A DNA stretch of 64,000 nucleotides. Origin: Microglena sp. YARC (taxonomy: Eukaryota; Chlorophyta; Chlorophyceae; Chlamydomonadales; Chlamydomonadaceae). Positions 30,200 to 39,704 of this stretch are shown here, one piece after another (the stretch's first letter is position 1; the number at the start of each line of letters is the position of its first letter). The stretch spans positions 120,768,750 to 120,832,749 of the forward strand of contig CM039462.1 in assembly GCA_022414725.1 (NCBI GenBank). The letters are read 5' to 3'. Made by a program: the position numbers and the translations under genes. The notes under the pieces are model-generated. The model had not been told where the DNA came from, searched no databases, and saw only the letters and a program-made list of their open reading frames with translations.

Positions 30200-30780
30200 T
30201 TGAATAAAACCATCCAAGTACCTACTCAATTGACGATGAGAAGTATGATGAAACACAAAAAACAAATCGAAATAGGAAATAAATACTACAATGTATCAAA
30301 CAATTCACTACAATTCACTACCACAACTCCTCAACAGAAACCTCAATCACTGAATTCGACTCAACAAACACTAAATACACCCCCTCCTCAAAAATAAAAA
30401 AAACAAAAGAAATATATGAACAAGTTGGAGAAGAAATTAAACAAATCAAAATAGGAAACAATGTATCAAACAATTCACTACCACAACTCCTCAACAGAAA
30501 CCTCAATCACTGAATTCGACTCAACAAACACTAAATACACCCCCTCCTCAAAAAACAAAAAAAACAAAAGGAATAGAACAAGTTGGAGAAGAAATTAAAC
30601 AAATCAAAATAGGAAATGAATACTACAATGTATCAAACAATTCACTACCACAACTCAACAGAAACCTCAAGCACTGAATCCGACTCAACAAACACCACTC
30701 AAACCCAAAATACCCAGAAACAGAAAAATGAAAATGCCAAAAAGTACGATTTCTATAAATCCAAAACAATAGAAAATATA
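30200..30780 (+). repeat. AT-rich triplicated segment, former coding
   Basis: A unit of roughly 170-180 bases recurs three times (near 30285, 30460, 30630), carrying AATGTATCAAACAATTCACT and AACAGAAACCTCAATCACTG. In one frame or another each unit reads EEIKQIKIGNEYYNVSNN, so the units are remains of a protein repeat now shifted and stopped. No intact gene is present beyond a 65-codon frame at 30200. Confidence 0.6.
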
Positions 30781-30811
30781 TAATAGTCGAGTGTGTGATT
30801 TTTTTTTCGAG

Positions 30812-30980
30812 TAATGGATGTTCCTGCCTCCCGGCGGATATTTTTGAATTTCCTACTCAGAATTTAGAGGATCCGGAACAAATCGCTAGCTTGAGATATC
30901 AGCAGAGAGGAATCACAATTCTTCTATGAACCATGTTTCTCAACCAATCAAAATCCACCTGGATGCAGGAACACCAATTG
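30812..30980. mobile_element. MITE-like element, second copy
   Basis: It starts TAATGGATGTTCCTGCCTCC and ends with an imperfect inverted copy (GGATGCAGGAACACCAATTG). Internally it shares CTAGCTTGAGATATCAGCA and GGAATCACAATTC with the element at 23014-23161. It is about 20 bases longer owing to an internal insertion. It lies at the left part of the AT-rich island. Confidence 0.65.
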
Positions 30981-31305
30981 AGTGGTAGTGAATCGATTTG
31001 CTTGATAAATTTACTATTCCGATTTGGATTTGTTTTGGATTCAAATTTCCAACGGAATTACTGAAGCGCTTATTCTGGAACCCAAATCCAGGAATTTATG
31101 AGAGTTCCTACCTGTACGGCCACAATGTGGCCTAATGTTGTCGCGCCCACTGGAGAGGGGACCGAGTGTTGTCTACAACAATACGATTTTTCATTCATCA
31201 ACAATAACAGAGCTGCTGTGGGCCACCAAACTCGGGATCTTGTAAACACGTTATTTTTACAAATGTTTTACAAATCATCGACCATTAATAATGGAGATGA
31301 TGGAG

Positions 31306-31369
31306 TAAAAATAGCCTAGGAAACCTCTCTTTCACGGAGGAGACGGGAATTCGAATTCCCCTGGGGGTA
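31306..31369 (+). tRNA. tRNA-Glu(UUC)-like 3' part, 5' end missing (likely pseudo-tRNA)
   Basis: The anticodon arm CCTCT-CTTTCAC-GGAGG pairs over five bases and carries the loop CTTTCAC with anticodon TTC (Glu). A short variable region AGAC is followed by a T arm with the loop TTCGAAT and stem GGGAA/TCCCC (one mismatch), then TGGGGGTA as a 3' acceptor strand. No matching ACCCCCA is found about 65 bases upstream and the D arm is poor (TAGCCTAGGAA). The gene is therefore truncated or decayed. Confidence 0.4.
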
Positions 31370-31380
31370 TCATGAATTCT

Positions 31381-31740
31381 AACACTTATTTAACACGCCA
31401 ATTTTCATTTTACTGTTCCACCGAATGAAGGATGCAGCTATTTTGCAAATATTGGCGTTGATTCCTTCACTCATACATGGATCTCATCTACGCGTCCGTT
31501 ACGAATCGAGTGGCGATGGCCATCGTCTCGACCTCCTGGACAAGCAGCTTGCTTGCGTACGGAATCCTCAGCTCGTTGAACTCAGTCAGATTCTTGCAAG
31601 ACTTGCAGTAGAATTTTTTTCTGATAGTTGTTTAGTTCTTTGTCCATCTCATTTATTTTATCTATCTCTTGTTTAATATTTTGTAAAATAGTTGTTTTAT
31701 CACTATAATCTTTCAAAATACCTTTGAGAACATTCGGTAT
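31381..31740. other. Spacer with an inverted-repeat end, no clear gene
   Basis: At 31405-31427 TTTTACTGTTCCACCGAATG is a left-facing variant of the CAGTCGG type end. A forward frame of 83 codons (31425-31676) has no recognisable motif. GC content drops sharply after about 31610, at the border of the AT-rich island. Confidence 0.4.
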
Positions 31741-31749
31741 TATTTATTT

Positions 31750-33990
31750 TCATAATTTATAAATATATTTTATACAATAGCAATGATACCAATATTTTAG
31801 ATTGTTAATATCAACATATAACGTCTTAATGTCTTGTTTTGGAGAATTGTTGAAAATACCAAACACAACGACATTACACACTGCCATTCTCATAGCATTT
31901 TCAACGTTATCATCATCTTTAGATGAAGGTGTTTCTTTTATCGGGTTTATTACTAAAGGCGGTAATAATCCATATGTGCACCTAGAATATGTTAGTGTCT
32001 TTGAGAAATTGTTTCTATCAGCTGACAAAAGTTGGAATATATGGTTACGCATCGTTTCTATATATTTATTTATGTGTATACCCTCACCGGCTCGACATTT
32101 GCAAACTCCTTGAATATCTTTAAGTCGTTGTATACAATATTTGTAATAATTATACAAAAACTTCAAGGCTTCCGATTTTTTTTTTCATTCATTATCTATT
32201 TTGGTATTATTTGATAATTGTAAATGTATTTCTCTAAAAGGTATTACTTTTATCTCAAATGTACTATATATTTCACGATATTCTATTACTGTATTGCTAG
32301 TATTTTTGAAACCGATGTTATAATATGATGATAACCGTGTTCCGTTTCTTGCATTTAGTGGAATAAATTTAGTACCGTCAGACTTGAAAGTAATTTCCAC
32401 ATTTTTTTTTTAATTGTTACACTTCTAGTTTTAAATTGTATGTATGAGTATGTTTTATAAGATTCGATTGGAATTTTTTTTTTTCTTCTTTATAAGAATT
32501 TAAACCTGTATATATTTTCATCAATGCATTATGATATTTTTTTATTACATCAATGCCTACTACTTCATCTATCAGGGTAGTAGATGGGGTAGATAAAAAA
32601 TGAGTATGTGCCAAATTATAATAAATATGATGAGTATTAGTATTGCTTGACGAATAATATTTTTTATTTATGTTTTGAAGTTCATCTACAAAATTACTTA
32701 AATCTGCGTTACTGTTTTCGTAATATGTGTGTTTATTTTGTTTTTGGTTTTTTATCTCAATTGCATTTGTTTCAATAGTAGATTGCTCATGTATGAATTT
32801 ATCAATATTCGTATTAAATACATCGAGTTTGGTATTTTCTTTAGGATAATCAAATGGGGTAATAAAACATTTGTTAGTATAGTTTGCCCAGATATAATTG
32901 TTTACAATTTCTTTGTCTATATCTGTACGTTTTGACGGTAAAATTACTTCTTCATTATCTACATGTGTAATGTTGTATGAGGATCCATTTGTATTACAGA
33001 TTTCCATGTCTTTATTATTGGTTTCTTTATCGTAGAAGAAACTGTCATCGTTATCCCTATTACTTTTTATGTTAGCGAATTTCACGAGTTCTCCTACATC
33101 ATTGCATTGAAATATATTTTCGACACCTGCGTAATCTGCTATATACATAGTTCCAGTTGTTTTATCTTCGAAATTCAACGTCAATTTGACGATCACATGG
33201 CTTCGAGAACTTTGTTTGTTATTTGTAGTAGCAGCAATTCGCCGTTGCTCAGATTCGTCAATAAAAAAATTATACATTCTCCTAATTTGTTCGGAATCGT
33301 TTTTCCATTCAGAATCGAATTTTTAGAAAGAGTGTAATCCGCATTATTACTTCGCTCAAAAGTCAATTTATTTTTTAACTCTGTTGTTCTTAATGTTACA
33401 TTTGTAATAGTACCATAGTATTTTTCGAAAATTTCCATGGTTACGGTTTATACATTATCTATTTTTGTAATTATATTTAACAATATTCCAGGTTTTGATT
33501 GACGATTCCCTTTAATATCTTTATATCTATAGTTAACCAATGTTGACGTCTTGCCTGCACCACTCGAGCCATACCCAACGACAAACACTGATTCTTTATT
33601 ATTAAGTAATTTTAATATTTCCTTACACTCGTTAGCAACCTTATCGTTGCTATCTTCTTGAAAGAAAATGTTCGTAAATGGTCCAGAAACATAAGTATTA
33701 GGCATATAATTTAATTTTATAAACAAATATTTAACTTTATTTCCGTTTTTTTCCTCGAACTTATCAATTTTTGACATATTACCAGATTCATCACCTCTGA
33801 ATCTTATGTATGTAAGCAATTTCGGTTGGGTAACGAAATTTGCTAATACTTTTGGAATAATATCATCGCTAAAACAATTTATAAAACTAGATTTGTCTAG
33901 CTGTTCCAACCAGTCTTTGAAACTATTACATGAATTATTAATAGTACTAATATTACATTCGTGTCCACTGGTGCAATTTAAATTGACCTA
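31750..33990 (-). pseudogene. Viral kinesin-like motor protein, multiply interrupted
   Basis: Pieces on the minus strand form one kinesin-like gene. The upstream coding text begins near 33990 without a clear start. The P-loop is GYGSSGAGKTSTL (residues 112-124 counting from 33909; kinesins have GYGQTGSGKT). Switch I is NNKQSSRSHVIV (N-x-x-SSRSH). Switch II is YIADYAGVENIF (kinesin DLAGSE). The end fragment (32166-31750) has CKCRAGEGIHINKYIETM and KTLYVDINNLKYWY, as in kinesin-like proteins of mimivirus relatives. Breaks: TAA at 33448-33450, a shift in a T7 run near 33260, a stop at 32417 with a shift in A10 near 32405, and TGA at 32185-32187. An intact homologue would act on microtubules; this copy cannot as read. 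Confidence 0.8.
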
Positions 33991-34014
33991 CAATTCAGTC
34001 AATAATTGTAAATT

Positions 34015-35019
34015 TTATTTATTTAAATCATAGTTATAATATAGATATTGTTTATAAACTACGAGATCACCATCACCATTGAAGAGTTCATTGCGTTTTT
34101 CTTGTGGTAGTGACATAATGATTTCTATATGTGGTTGGTTCATCATCAAATTATATAGCACCAGCATTATTAATATTCCATTATGTTCACCTGTACTTGA
34201 TGTATTTGATGTATTTTTTATCCAATCGTATTTGGTTGTATAATTTGTTATTATGTCTTCAATTTCATCAGATGTTAATTTATTTTTGTTATAAAATATT
34301 ATTTCTTGTTTAGAACATTTTTCTCGTGAATTATCGAGATAATCAAGGTCCGCGACCAACTTAAGTTGCTTCTCCATTTCATATTTTTTTTGTTTATCCA
34401 GTACCTGTGCATGCTCCTTCTCCCGTGCCTGCTCCTGCGCCCGTTCCTTCTCCTGCGCCCGTACCCGTGCCTGCTCCTGCGCCCGTGCCTGCTCCTTCTC
34501 CTGCTCCTGTGCTAGTGCCCGTACCCGTGCCTGCTCCTGCGCCCGTACCCGTGCCTGCTCATTCGCCTTCTCATGCAACGCTTTCGCCTGCCACCTCTTT
34601 TTCTTCCCGAACACTTTCTCTATAAGTGTGTTGATTTGCGTTTGAACATTTGATATATTTTGTGTACTGTTGTTATCTGATATGTAAAAATGCGTCAGTA
34701 TATCAACGATGGATTGAACAAACACCAATGCAATCTCGAAATTAATTATTATTTCTTTATATTGTTGTTCGGTATTAATTCCAAAAGTGGAAGTTACTTC
34801 GTCACGAGTTGATGTAATTTTTCTATAATTAAATTTCCATTTTACATCGTCTTCGAGTTCATTCAAAACAGCCACACTTTGTTCTATGCACATATGTAAG
34901 GAATAACTTTGTGTGTTGTCAAATTTAAATTTATATCCTTTGACAGGTGTCGGTCTCTGCTTCTTCTGCTGAGACGACGAAGACATTCTTGCTGAATGAC
35001 TATTTGAATTCTGTAACAT
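34015..35019 (-). CDS. Coiled-coil protein with Arg/Ala/Gln/Glu repeat
   Basis: 334 residues from ATG 35019; an in-frame ATG at 34986 is also possible. The N-terminal domain looks helical ([20 protein letters not shown], then [20 protein letters not shown]). The middle (about residues 145-220) is a long charged helix of repeating [13 protein letters not shown] units, encoded by a CCTGCTCCTGCGCC-type repeat on the plus strand at 34410-34570, and should form a coiled coil. The C-terminal domain contains [20 protein letters not shown]. The gene is intact and as AT-rich as the kinesin-like gene beside it; the two probably arrived together. Function unknown. Confidence 0.6.
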   Translation of the reverse strand: MLQNSNSHSARMSSSSQQKKQRPTPVKGYKFKFDNTQSYSLHMCIEQSVAVLNELEDDVKWKFNYRKITSTRDEVTSTFGINTEQQYKEIIINFEIALVFVQSIVDILTHFYISDNNSTQNISNVQTQINTLIEKVFGKKKRWQAKALHEKANEQARVRAQEQARVRALAQEQEKEQARAQEQARVRAQEKERAQEQAREKEHAQVLDKQKKYEMEKQLKLVADLDYLDNSREKCSKQEIIFYNKNKLTSDEIEDIITNYTTKYDWIKNTSNTSSTGEHNGILIMLVLYNLMMNQPHIEIIMSLPQEKRNELFNGDGDLVVYKQYLYYNYDLNK

Positions 35020-35169
35020 ATTTTTTTAAAGAGAGTTAAAATTACACTCGACATAAAATGAAACGTCTTTGAGCACGGACACACCGGAATATGGCCTAAT
35101 GTTGTCGCGATACTGTCGTTGTCGTTAAATGAAATGATCTGCGGCAGCAATCACATCATTCTCCTCTCC
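35020..35169. repeat. Spacer with transposon end motif
   Basis: TTACACTCGACATAAAATGA at 35041 is a variant of the end motif at 38949 and 47630. GGCCTAATGTTGTCGCG near 35093 also occurs at 31130, so the two flanks of the AT-rich island share this repeat. Confidence 0.5.
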
Positions 35170-36173
35170 TCATTCTTCTGCAGCGTCAACGTTCCCCGCA
35201 TGATGATTCTCGGCGCCCCCGTGCAATAGGATAGCTATCATGATTGGAGGTGGACCAAAGGGTTGCGCAAGCACGTCGTGCACGGTGTCTAGCAACCGCA
35301 TCACCCGGCGATACATGCGCGCGTTACGGTCGTTCCATGGCATGCGCCAAGACCCAATAAGTTGCCCCTGCAAAGTGCGCACTAAGCTCCCCCCCACCCC
35401 ATACGAGCGTTCGAACACGAAGCGCCCACGAAGGAGAACATCGCGTACGTCGCATGCAAGCGAAAGTCTACGTTTCGAGTATACAAGTAATCACCCTCAC
35501 GAACATCAGGAACATCAGGAACATCAGGAACCCCATCATGACCCTCGGCGGGTCCCTGTGGAATTTGAAATAGCTCACCGATAGTTTGATCGCAGTCATG
35601 TATATTTGCATGTGGTGGAATGACGGCTGTCCAGTCTCCTGCGAATTGGACCTTTTCGTAAAGTTCCATTGCGTACGAGAGCACCATGGACGAGTATAAG
35701 ATTGTGTTCAAAGCGCGAGAGCACAATACCTCAACCGGCACCTGCGAGACGACGTCTCGATGCCACCCTCTTCTCCAGGTCGCGCCATAGAGAGTCGAGC
35801 GAGAAAGCATCCGGAACACGTCGTCGTCAATAAATACCTCGGTGGTAGAGCCCGACCAGGGGTCATCATACCAATACAGACCGCGAATCAAATTATAGTT
35901 GGTGCAATCACTACTACTATTTGTTATTGTTGCTGACATTTTTGCGTTAATCACATGCAGGGCATTCCAGCGAGCAGCGTGAAGGATCGAGCGAACACAC
36001 CTAACCAAGTTCGGAACCGTGATGTAGCTCTGGAGAAGGATGGGAAATTCTTCGCCCTCTTGATGCAGGCATTCATTCGACTGCATGAAGCCGGGTAGTT
36101 CCCGATCGAGGCATTTGCGCAGTAGACGCTTCTTCACAGGAAGGAATGTGTCGCGGCAAGCGCGGGACGTCAA
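35170..36173 (-). pseudogene. Unknown protein, frameshifted near the C-terminus
   Basis: An open frame without a clear upstream ATG (first ATG at 36086) runs to 35382 and reads CVRSILHAARWNALHVINAK and VVSQVPVEVLCSRALNTILY. It contains a VPDVPDVPDV repeat and a RNVDFRLHATYAMFSFVG segment. Then, at a C7 run near 35388-35394, the sense passes to a second frame (35418-35170, containing SYGVGGSLVRTLQGQLIGSW and ILLHGGAENHHAG). The break at a long homopolymer could be a sequencing error. No family recognised. Confidence 0.5.
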
Positions 36174-36459
36174 CAACAGACTACCGATGTCCCCACTACC
36201 GATACCACCACAACCATGATTTTCGGGAGACTATAAAGGATTGTGATAAACCAACTGGTGCATCAAGATCGGCAAGATGTCGTCCTCGAAAGACGGCGGC
36301 ATTATTTATTATGAAGTAGTGAGACCCCGCACTTGTATCTGAGTGTACTCTCACAAGAACATTTAAAAAATACAACCCACGTTCCGCAAGTATTCATTCA
36401 TTCCGCGTAATTCCACACACAAAAAAAAACATGTACAGAAACATAAGAAAATACAACAT

Positions 36460-37044
36460 ATGCAGCCGAATAATCAGACTGCGCAGGAGTTGCGCCCGGC
36501 GAATCATTTGCAAGTCCAGTCGCTGCAGGTGAATGCTAATCAGTTGCCTGTGAATGGGCATGTTCAGCCTCAGCCTCAGCCTCAGCCTCAGCCTCAGCCT
36601 CAGCCTCAGCCTCAGCCTCAGCCTCAGCCTCAGCCTCAGCCTCAGCCTCAGCCTCAGCCTCAGCCTCAGCCTCAGGTGCAAAGGCAGGTTCCAGCTGTTA
36701 GTGGGGCTGCTCAGGGGCAGGGGAATGCTCAGAATGCAGCTATGCAAAACGGATCGGCACAAACGCATACATTTAAAATAATTAACAATGAAGACTTTCT
36801 CCAAGAGAATAAACTACTTGAACTTAAAATTGGTTCTGTTAAAGAGACTTTAAGACAGTTGGTAGATCAACATTTAGGACAAGGAATTATTAATAATTTT
36901 ACTATTCCTGAAAATTTTGAAACATCCACCGACGAACAAAAGTCCGCTTATATATGTTACGCATTCTACGAGATTGCCATGTGGAAACGTGATGGACAAA
37001 TCGTGGGAAAACCCCAAATCAGCGATGTTGGCACACAAGCATGA
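36460..37044 (+). CDS. Gln-Pro repeat protein, unknown function
   Basis: 194 residues from ATG 36460. A perfect (CCTCAG)n array at about 36567-36676 encodes some 18 QP pairs (residues 36-72), flanked by Gln/Asn-rich text. The C-terminal 90 residues are a compact domain: LKIGSVKETLRQLVDQHLGQ, then YICYAFYEIAMWKRDGQIVG. No motif recognised. Preceded by a T/A-rich leader. The small frame at 37041 overlaps its stop by four bases (ATGA). Confidence 0.6.
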   Translation: MQPNNQTAQELRPANHLQVQSLQVNANQLPVNGHVQPQPQPQPQPQPQPQPQPQPQPQPQPQPQPQPQPQPQVQRQVPAVSGAAQGQGNAQNAAMQNGSAQTHTFKIINNEDFLQENKLLELKIGSVKETLRQLVDQHLGQGIINNFTIPENFETSTDEQKSAYICYAFYEIAMWKRDGQIVGKPQISDVGTQA

Positions 37045-37151
37045 GTCATGCGGTAAAAGTTATAAAAGACAATAATATTCGTTTAATTCCTGATGAAGAA
37101 AGAGAAGCCATAAACAAATACATTTCAAAAATTAATCCTGTATCCGGATGA
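37041..37151 (+). CDS. Small ORF of 36 residues overlapping the QP protein stop
   Basis: It starts at the ATGA overlap with the stop of the QP protein and reads SHAVKVIKDNNIRLIPDEER, ending INPVSG. The composition is protein-like. It may be translated by termination-reinitiation, or it may be the shifted end of the preceding protein. Confidence 0.35.
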   Translation: MSHAVKVIKDNNIRLIPDEEREAINKYISKINPVSG

Positions 37152-37215
37152 TTTTGACTAAAAAACATTGACTTACAGTCGTTGATTGCTTGGAAACACA
37201 CACACACACTCATTT

Positions 37216-38481
37216 TCACATTCGGTAAGTGCAACCCACGAGTTTGATTTGTTCTCTATTTTCACCGAATGAACAATCGCACGTGATCTTCGCAACAGTG
37301 CACGCCCTAACCATATCATCGTATTCATCCTCTCCCCAAGGATACAAGGATTGCCGCATGCACACGCCCGGTATGTCGGACGCGACTAGCAAGTCACCGT
37401 TCCGTATGTCCCCTCCCTGTCCACACACTAGCACCCCCCCCTCGCCAGCAGAGTTCACACTGACCCGCCCTAGTAGCGAGTCTTTTCCCGGCAGGCGCGC
37501 GATCACGGTGCCCACCTGAAATTCCCTCCCTCCGTCGTTCGTATGCACTGTACTCACAACGCCGAAGACGCGCGGGTCCCGAGCGCGACGGCAAAGCGTC
37601 ACCACTGGCAGAGCCTCGTCCACGTCGAGGAGGTCCTCGCACCCGTCGAGGTCGCAGTACGCGCCGGTGGCCACCACCACAGCGCCAGGCCGCAAAGCAA
37701 GAAGATCCTCCCCCTCTGCCACCCGGCACCGATGCTGGCCTATGAAGTTAAGCACTCCGGGCCTGAAGGACCCCGTTAGACGCGTGGACACCCCATCTTC
37801 GGACAGGAAGACCAAGTCTTTGGAGGCGACATCACCAAAGACAGCCCACGACGAGGGGCCCGGGAACGAGAGCGCTCCGCCTAGACGCATTAGGTCCGCA
37901 TTAAGTTCGAGCGTGTACTTGTTACTCTGGGCTGCTCGGTATCCGCACACGCGGTTCATGATGTTGATCTCTCCCTCGCTGGCAGTCTGTGCACCTGCAC
38001 CGATAGCGAGGGAGAGAGCACCTCCCGCCGTCGCGCCGGCGCCGATGGCCACTCCCCCTTTGGCACCGACACTCGATGCGGAGCCTATCGCCACGGCATC
38101 CTCGACGTTCCCCGCGCCAACGTCTGCGGCGCATCCCACGAGAGTATTCGCCCTGCCGGAGACAATTGTCGCGCCAGCGAGAGCTCCCACGACCGTCGTC
38201 GCGCCACCGCCCACCAGCGAGGTCGCCGACGAGTACCCGATGACGCAGTTGTAAGAGGAGGCTAGGCGCAAGGCTGACTCGCCCCCTACGACCACATTGT
38301 ATGAGCCCGTGCGTGAATACAACGCCACCTGGGACCCCAAGAAGGAGTTCAGGATGCCTACGGATTGTGGAGCGGCGTTGTAACCGACCGACAGAGACTG
38401 ATTCTGAGTCGTCACAATCTCCCCCCCCTTTGATGGGTCCTCGCCCGTGAGATTCGCGTTACCGGAAGAAGATATAGACAT
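37216..38481 (-). CDS. Adhesin/tail-fibre-like virion protein with YadA-like head repeats
   Basis: 421 residues from ATG 38481. Residues about 60-165 contain repeats of the trimeric-adhesin head type (AVAIGSASSVGAKGGVAIGA, then GATAGGALSLAIGAGAQTAS), which fold into a left-handed beta-roll. The C-terminal 200 residues look like an intramolecular chaperone/autoproteolytic domain (peptidase G2-like) of phage and giant-virus fibres: RVFGVVSTV, GRVSVNSAGEGGVLVCGQGG, DIRNGDLLVASDIPGVCMRQ and ITCDCSF. Such proteins form receptor-binding fibres on the particle. The gene is GC-rich, unlike the island to its left, and intact. Two other fibre-like genes lie at 39705 and 62031. The family name of the chaperone part is from memory. 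Confidence 0.75.
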   Translation of the reverse strand: MSISSSGNANLTGEDPSKGGEIVTTQNQSLSVGYNAAPQSVGILNSFLGSQVALYSRTGSYNVVVGGESALRLASSYNCVIGYSSATSLVGGGATTVVGALAGATIVSGRANTLVGCAADVGAGNVEDAVAIGSASSVGAKGGVAIGAGATAGGALSLAIGAGAQTASEGEINIMNRVCGYRAAQSNKYTLELNADLMRLGGALSFPGPSSWAVFGDVASKDLVFLSEDGVSTRLTGSFRPGVLNFIGQHRCRVAEGEDLLALRPGAVVVATGAYCDLDGCEDLLDVDEALPVVTLCRRARDPRVFGVVSTVHTNDGGREFQVGTVIARLPGKDSLLGRVSVNSAGEGGVLVCGQGGDIRNGDLLVASDIPGVCMRQSLYPWGEDEYDDMVRACTVAKITCDCSFGENREQIKLVGCTYRM

Positions 38482-38515
38482 TTATTGGAAACCACTAAAA
38501 TTAAGCATCATTTAT

Positions 38516-38842
38516 TTACATCCTCGGCCAGTTTTGTTTTGATTGTGTATTAAATTCTTCAAGCACTTTCACCATCTTATTAACACTAGCTTGAATGTAT
38601 TTTATCATTGATTTTGTATATTTGTCACCATTGATGATGTATGTGTTGACGCGCCCGATAATGTAATGGACTAACAATTCTGCCATGTTGTCGTCTCTAC
38701 ACAATTTGCCGTAATTGACATTGATGAATTCTATGGCTTTTGTAATGTAAACTAATTTCAATACGAGGACATTATCATCGGTAAATGTGACTGTAAAATC
38801 CTTGCCGTATGAATCTTTTTTTTTTTGGAGATGTTGTTCCAT
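38516..38842 (-). CDS. Small unknown protein
   Basis: 108 residues from ATG 38842, helical and basic: VLVLKLVYITKAIEFINVNY, then MAELLVHYIIGRVNTYIING. An A-rich start encodes KKK. No motif recognised. It lies 34 bases upstream of the adhesin gene start, on the same strand. Its AT content is nearer to that of the island genes. Confidence 0.5.
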   Translation of the reverse strand: MEQHLQKKKDSYGKDFTVTFTDDNVLVLKLVYITKAIEFINVNYGKLCRDDNMAELLVHYIIGRVNTYIINGDKYTKSMIKYIQASVNKMVKVLEEFNTQSKQNWPRM

Positions 38843-38948
38843 GAGTTACTTCAAGTATTCGGACACGCAAGGAGGTGGTTGCGTAGCCATGTTTTATTAC
38901 ACATCTGTCATACATTTTATACCAATTGTAATTGGGTGTACGCGCAAA

Positions 38949-39027
38949 GTACACTCGACGGAACACTTAAATGAAACGTCTCCGTGTACGGCCACACCGG
39001 AACTACAGTCGGCGGAACAGTAAAATG
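38949..39027. repeat. Two tandem transposon-end motifs
   Basis: TACACTCGACGGAACAC at 38949 followed by AAATGAAACGTC, and CTACAGTCGGCGGAACAGT at 39003 followed by AAAATG. Both belong to the CAGTCGGCGGAACAG end family and both point right. They fall in a 300-base spacer (38843-39148) without a gene. Confidence 0.55.
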
Positions 39028-39148
39028 TTAGTAAAATGAAACATATATCAGATGGAAATAAATGTACGACATCGCCGTTAGAAAATTGGCGTTAAGAATG
39101 GTGTCGCTGACTTGGGATTGGGATTTCGTACATGGTGGTGTCCAAAAC

Positions 39149-39625
39149 TTATTTGAGAACAACTGTATTTAGGAGCTTGAGCGCCTCCACGGCCACGGCC
39201 TCGAGGTGGGAAATCGGGTACTTCGTGACGCACTGTGCATTGTCGGTCATTCTCTTCGGCTTGGTTGAGCGCGCCTTCTTGGGAAGAATCTTCTCCGGAT
39301 GTGCTTGAGCCCCGAAGCCAGGATACGGTGTTTCGATTAATCTGTGGACGCCCATGTAGATTGGTTTGTTCCTAGCACAAAATATGGTTTGCCACATCAT
39401 GGACGAGACGTTGCTGTACATGCTCATCCGGACGAGCACCACTTCGAAGTCGCCGTTGATTAGCATGTTGTACACATGCGGATCGCAGATGTGGTTCGGG
39501 ACGAAGACCGTGTACTCCTTGGCATCCTTGATGATGTACACACTCAACGCGTGGATGCCTTGCTGGCTGTGGGTGGAGAGGATCGAGCTCGTGGCGAAAA
39601 GAATGTCGTTCACGTAAGGATTCAT
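39149..39625 (-). CDS. Unknown protein whose C-terminus comes from a transposon end
   Basis: 158 residues from ATG 39625. It is compact and globular: QGIHALSVYIIKDAKEYTVF, VPNHICDPHVYNMLING, then a basic KKARSTKPKR stretch. The last residues NTVVLK and the stop codon are read from the inverted-repeat motif at 39138-39167 (TTATTTGAGAACAACTGT on the plus strand). A transposon end therefore inserted at or near the end of the gene and now supplies its terminator codon. Function unknown. Confidence 0.6.
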   Translation of the reverse strand: MNPYVNDILFATSSILSTHSQQGIHALSVYIIKDAKEYTVFVPNHICDPHVYNMLINGDFEVVLVRMSMYSNVSSMMWQTIFCARNKPIYMGVHRLIETPYPGFGAQAHPEKILPKKARSTKPKRMTDNAQCVTKYPISHLEAVAVEALKLLNTVVLK

Positions 39626-39704
39626 TGATGCAAATGTACTTACAATTCTTTCTCACTATCCATCATTTATACAAGTTTTGTGTGTTTGCATGAATTGAAT
39701 TGAA

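Noticed and set aside
37667..38254. 195-codon plus-strand frame
   Set aside because: Antisense of the GC-rich adhesin gene with clear head repeats.
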